A stretch of 14,590 nt of DNA from Candidatus Berkelbacteria bacterium. GTDB taxonomy: Bacteria > Patescibacteriota > UBA1384 > CAILIB01. Within the stretch, counting starts at the first letter, position 1; each line of letters starts with the position of its first letter. A model generated the notes under the pieces. It searched no databases and was not told the DNA's origin. It was given only the letters and a program-made list of their open reading frames with translations. The stretch spans positions 1 through 14,590 of the forward strand of contig JAGVEG010000010.1 in assembly GCA_020058355.1 (NCBI GenBank), given 5' to 3'. This document shows positions 13,287 to 14,590 of this stretch, one piece after another. Position numbers and translations under genes: made by a program.

Positions 13287-14429
13287 ATGAGTCAATCACC
13301 CAAAAAACAAGATGATGCAGGTCAGGTAGAGATCGTTATAATCGATACTGGAGTTCCAGAAGACTACCAGCAAATCTTTACCGATTCTGGAACAACAATT
13401 GGTCATGAGGTCAAAAAGCATATTAGCAACCTACTACGCACCCTGATCACCGAAGGAAAGCAGCCTGTACATGCGGTGGAGCTAACATTTGCGAGGATAT
13501 CCACAGCTGAAGAACTGACTGGACAACTTGCAACTGTAATCTTTGAGTCTGCTGGAGAAAGACCGGTGGGCAAGCTCATCGGTGTTCCACTCACAAGAAC
13601 TGATACTATGGGTACTTCTATTGTCCCAATTATCTTGGAACTTTCTCTTGTGTGCAAAAAACCTTATCCAAACCACGACTTCCTCAGGCGTAAGGGGGCG
13701 AATCTACTGATGGCAGGCGCTCCTATAGTGATGCCAACACCCACTGAAGAGGATAATCCACCACGAAATGTAGACCCTTGGTGGAATAAGCTTACAGAGC
13801 TGGATAGTCACTTTGAGAGAAGTCATGACGGCTTTGTTTCGACAAATGAATTCAAGGGCAATGAATGGTCGGAGGTACCACTGGAAATAAGGGGGAATTA
13901 TGTAATCTTCCCAGGAAGTCGCCTCCTGATCATTGCTCGTCGCTCGCGCTTTACGCCTCGCCTTACCAAGCGGTGCTACGAGCTCTGCACGGCGCTCCTA
14001 AAACAGGGTGACCTCACCTCTGAGGAAATCGTTCAGTTATTCCGAACTAGCGGCATCAGCAACGTTCAAGATGTTATTACCAAACTGACTGAACAGGGCA
14101 TTATCAGCTATACAAATGGCGTAGCCCACTTGCAGATGCGGAACTTTGAATTCTTCCAGGTCACAAAGATCACCGAGAATACCGTAGGTGGTAATCTCCA
14201 ATCAATCGGCACCCCTGACTCTGAACATGCTGGACCAACTCCAGAGGCGGTTACTGCAGCATTGGCAGTCCTGGAACAGGCACGAAAACAAGTTAGTGAA
14301 CTTCAGGCACTCCACGACCGAAGAGACGCACTACAAGCGGAACTCGCGGAAGTTGAGCGACAGATAGCGGAAGCAACTCCTGGCACGGAGAGGATTCGTC
14401 AGCTCTTGGAGCCAACGAATAACCTCTAA
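13287..14429 (+). CDS. Hypothetical protein with possible winged-helix segment and C-terminal coiled coil (380 aa)
   Basis: Not recognised. The ATG at 13287 is chosen because AAGGAA (13271-13276) lies about ten bases upstream; an in-frame ATG at 13233 has no such site. Residues 1-200 form an alpha/beta region without a known motif (VEIVIIDTGVPEDYQQIF, LIGVPLTRTDTMGTSIVPII). Residues about 205-282 look like a winged helix: GSRLLIIARRSRFTPRLTKR, then YELCTALLKQGDLTSEEIVQ, a second helix NVQDVITKLTEQG, and a hairpin IISYTNGVAHL. About 320-365 form a coiled coil (LEQARKQVSELQALHDRRDA). A DNA-binding or scaffold role is inference. Base composition shifts near 13930, where the second half becomes more GC-rich, so the gene may be a mosaic. 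It is divergent from the 368-aa gene and followed by a terminator. Confidence 0.65.
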   Translation: MSQSPKKQDDAGQVEIVIIDTGVPEDYQQIFTDSGTTIGHEVKKHISNLLRTLITEGKQPVHAVELTFARISTAEELTGQLATVIFESAGERPVGKLIGVPLTRTDTMGTSIVPIILELSLVCKKPYPNHDFLRRKGANLLMAGAPIVMPTPTEEDNPPRNVDPWWNKLTELDSHFERSHDGFVSTNEFKGNEWSEVPLEIRGNYVIFPGSRLLIIARRSRFTPRLTKRCYELCTALLKQGDLTSEEIVQLFRTSGISNVQDVITKLTEQGIISYTNGVAHLQMRNFEFFQVTKITENTVGGNLQSIGTPDSEHAGPTPEAVTAALAVLEQARKQVSELQALHDRRDALQAELAEVERQIAEATPGTERIRQLLEPTNNL

Positions 14430-14444
14430 GTTGACCCCACTCTT

Positions 14445-14476
14445 GCCCACACCACCCTTGGTGTGGGCATATTTTT
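14445..14476 (+). terminator. Intrinsic terminator after the 380-aa gene
   Basis: GCCCACACC (14445-14453) and GGTGTGGGC (14460-14468) form a perfect 9-bp stem with a 6-base loop, followed by ATATTTTTATC. It ends transcription of the 380-aa gene 15 bases after its stop and isolates the antitoxin promoter downstream. Confidence 0.9.
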
Positions 14477-14483
14477 ATCTTAC

Positions 14484-14517
14484 TTTACAGACTGGTCTAT
14501 TTAGACTAGTCTAAATA
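14484..14517 (+). promoter_or_regulatory. Antitoxin promoter with overlapping palindromic operator
   Basis: A -35-like TTTACA (14484-14489), 17 bases, and TAGTCT (14507-14512), which ends six bases before the ATG at 14519. Overlapping the -10 is a perfect 20-bp palindrome at 14498-14517 with core TTTAGACTAGTCTAAA. A second, partly symmetric site AGACTGGTCT begins at 14489, giving two AGACYRGTCT sites 14 bp apart. This is the layout expected for autorepression by a Phd-type antitoxin or its toxin complex. There is no Shine-Dalgarno sequence. Confidence 0.75.
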
Positions 14518-14518
14518 C

Positions 14519-14590
14519 ATGACAACCATCGGTAGTTACTATCTCAAAACCCATACCTCTCAGGTTATAGAAGCCGCTTCACGTGGTGAG
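14519..14590 (+). CDS. Phd/YefM-family antitoxin, N-terminal 24 residues (cut by window edge)
   Basis: Likely antitoxin of a type II toxin-antitoxin pair: Phd/YefM proteins bind operator DNA through their N-terminal half and neutralise a toxin through their C-terminal half. The visible residues, MTTIGSYYLKTHTSQVIEAA then SRGE, match the family start of the pattern (V/I)G-x-Y-x-x-K-T-x-x-x-x-(L/V)(L/I)-x-x-(A/V)-x-x-GE. The ATG lies one base after a 20-bp perfect palindrome that overlaps a promoter, typical of autoregulated antitoxins. The rest of the gene and the expected toxin (RelE, Doc or PIN type) lie beyond the window, so the toxin class is unknown. With only 24 residues, the assignment is good but not certain. 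Confidence 0.7.
   Translation, partial: MTTIGSYYLKTHTSQVIEAASRGE

Overview
The window reads as chromosomal DNA of a bacterium with a compact genome, most likely a member of the Patescibacteria/CPR radiation. This is an inference, resting on a PilM/FtsA-like ATPase next to a membrane-anchored baseplate-J-like protein, shortened versions of RuvX and MltG, very tight gene packing, and the near absence of Shine-Dalgarno sequences before core genes. The standard genetic code fits, because TGA is used as a stop (for example at the end of mreC). No rRNA, tRNA, CRISPR array or insertion sequence was seen.

Layout. Positions 1-1750 are on the minus strand: the 5' end of alaS, two very small unrecognised genes, and an orphan histidine kinase. 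From 1821 to 5983 a plus-strand cluster encodes a PilM/FtsA-like ATPase, a single-pass membrane protein with a baseplate-J-like region, RuvX and MltG. From 6062 to 7432 there is a convergent pair of lineage-specific genes: a 107-residue protein of unknown function and a PI3/4-kinase-like (HipA/SCO-type) putative kinase. From 7505 to 12060 a compact rod-shape/elongasome operon follows: mreB, mreC, an mreD-like gene, PBP2 (mrdA) and a DciA-like (DUF721) gene. From 12063 to 14429 a divergent pair of unrecognised genes is present, the second with a possible winged-helix segment and a C-terminal coiled coil. The window ends in the first 24 codons of a Phd/YefM-type antitoxin, preceded by a perfect 20-bp palindrome.

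How the genes work together. The core theme is envelope growth. MreBCD and PBP2 synthesise lateral peptidoglycan, and MltG cleaves nascent glycan strands. The FtsA/PilM-like protein and its membrane partner are plausibly an envelope or pilus machine. The alaS-ruvX-mltG vicinity echoes the alaS-yrrK-yrrL order known in Firmicutes.

The most notable signal is regulatory. Seven starts (alaS, the histidine kinase, the pilM-like gene, the baseplate-J-like gene, mreB, mrdA and the antitoxin) each have a TANNNT (-10-like) hexamer 6-8 bases before the start codon and no Shine-Dalgarno sequence. This is the arrangement expected for leaderless mRNAs. Several accessory genes in the same window instead carry good Shine-Dalgarno sequences.
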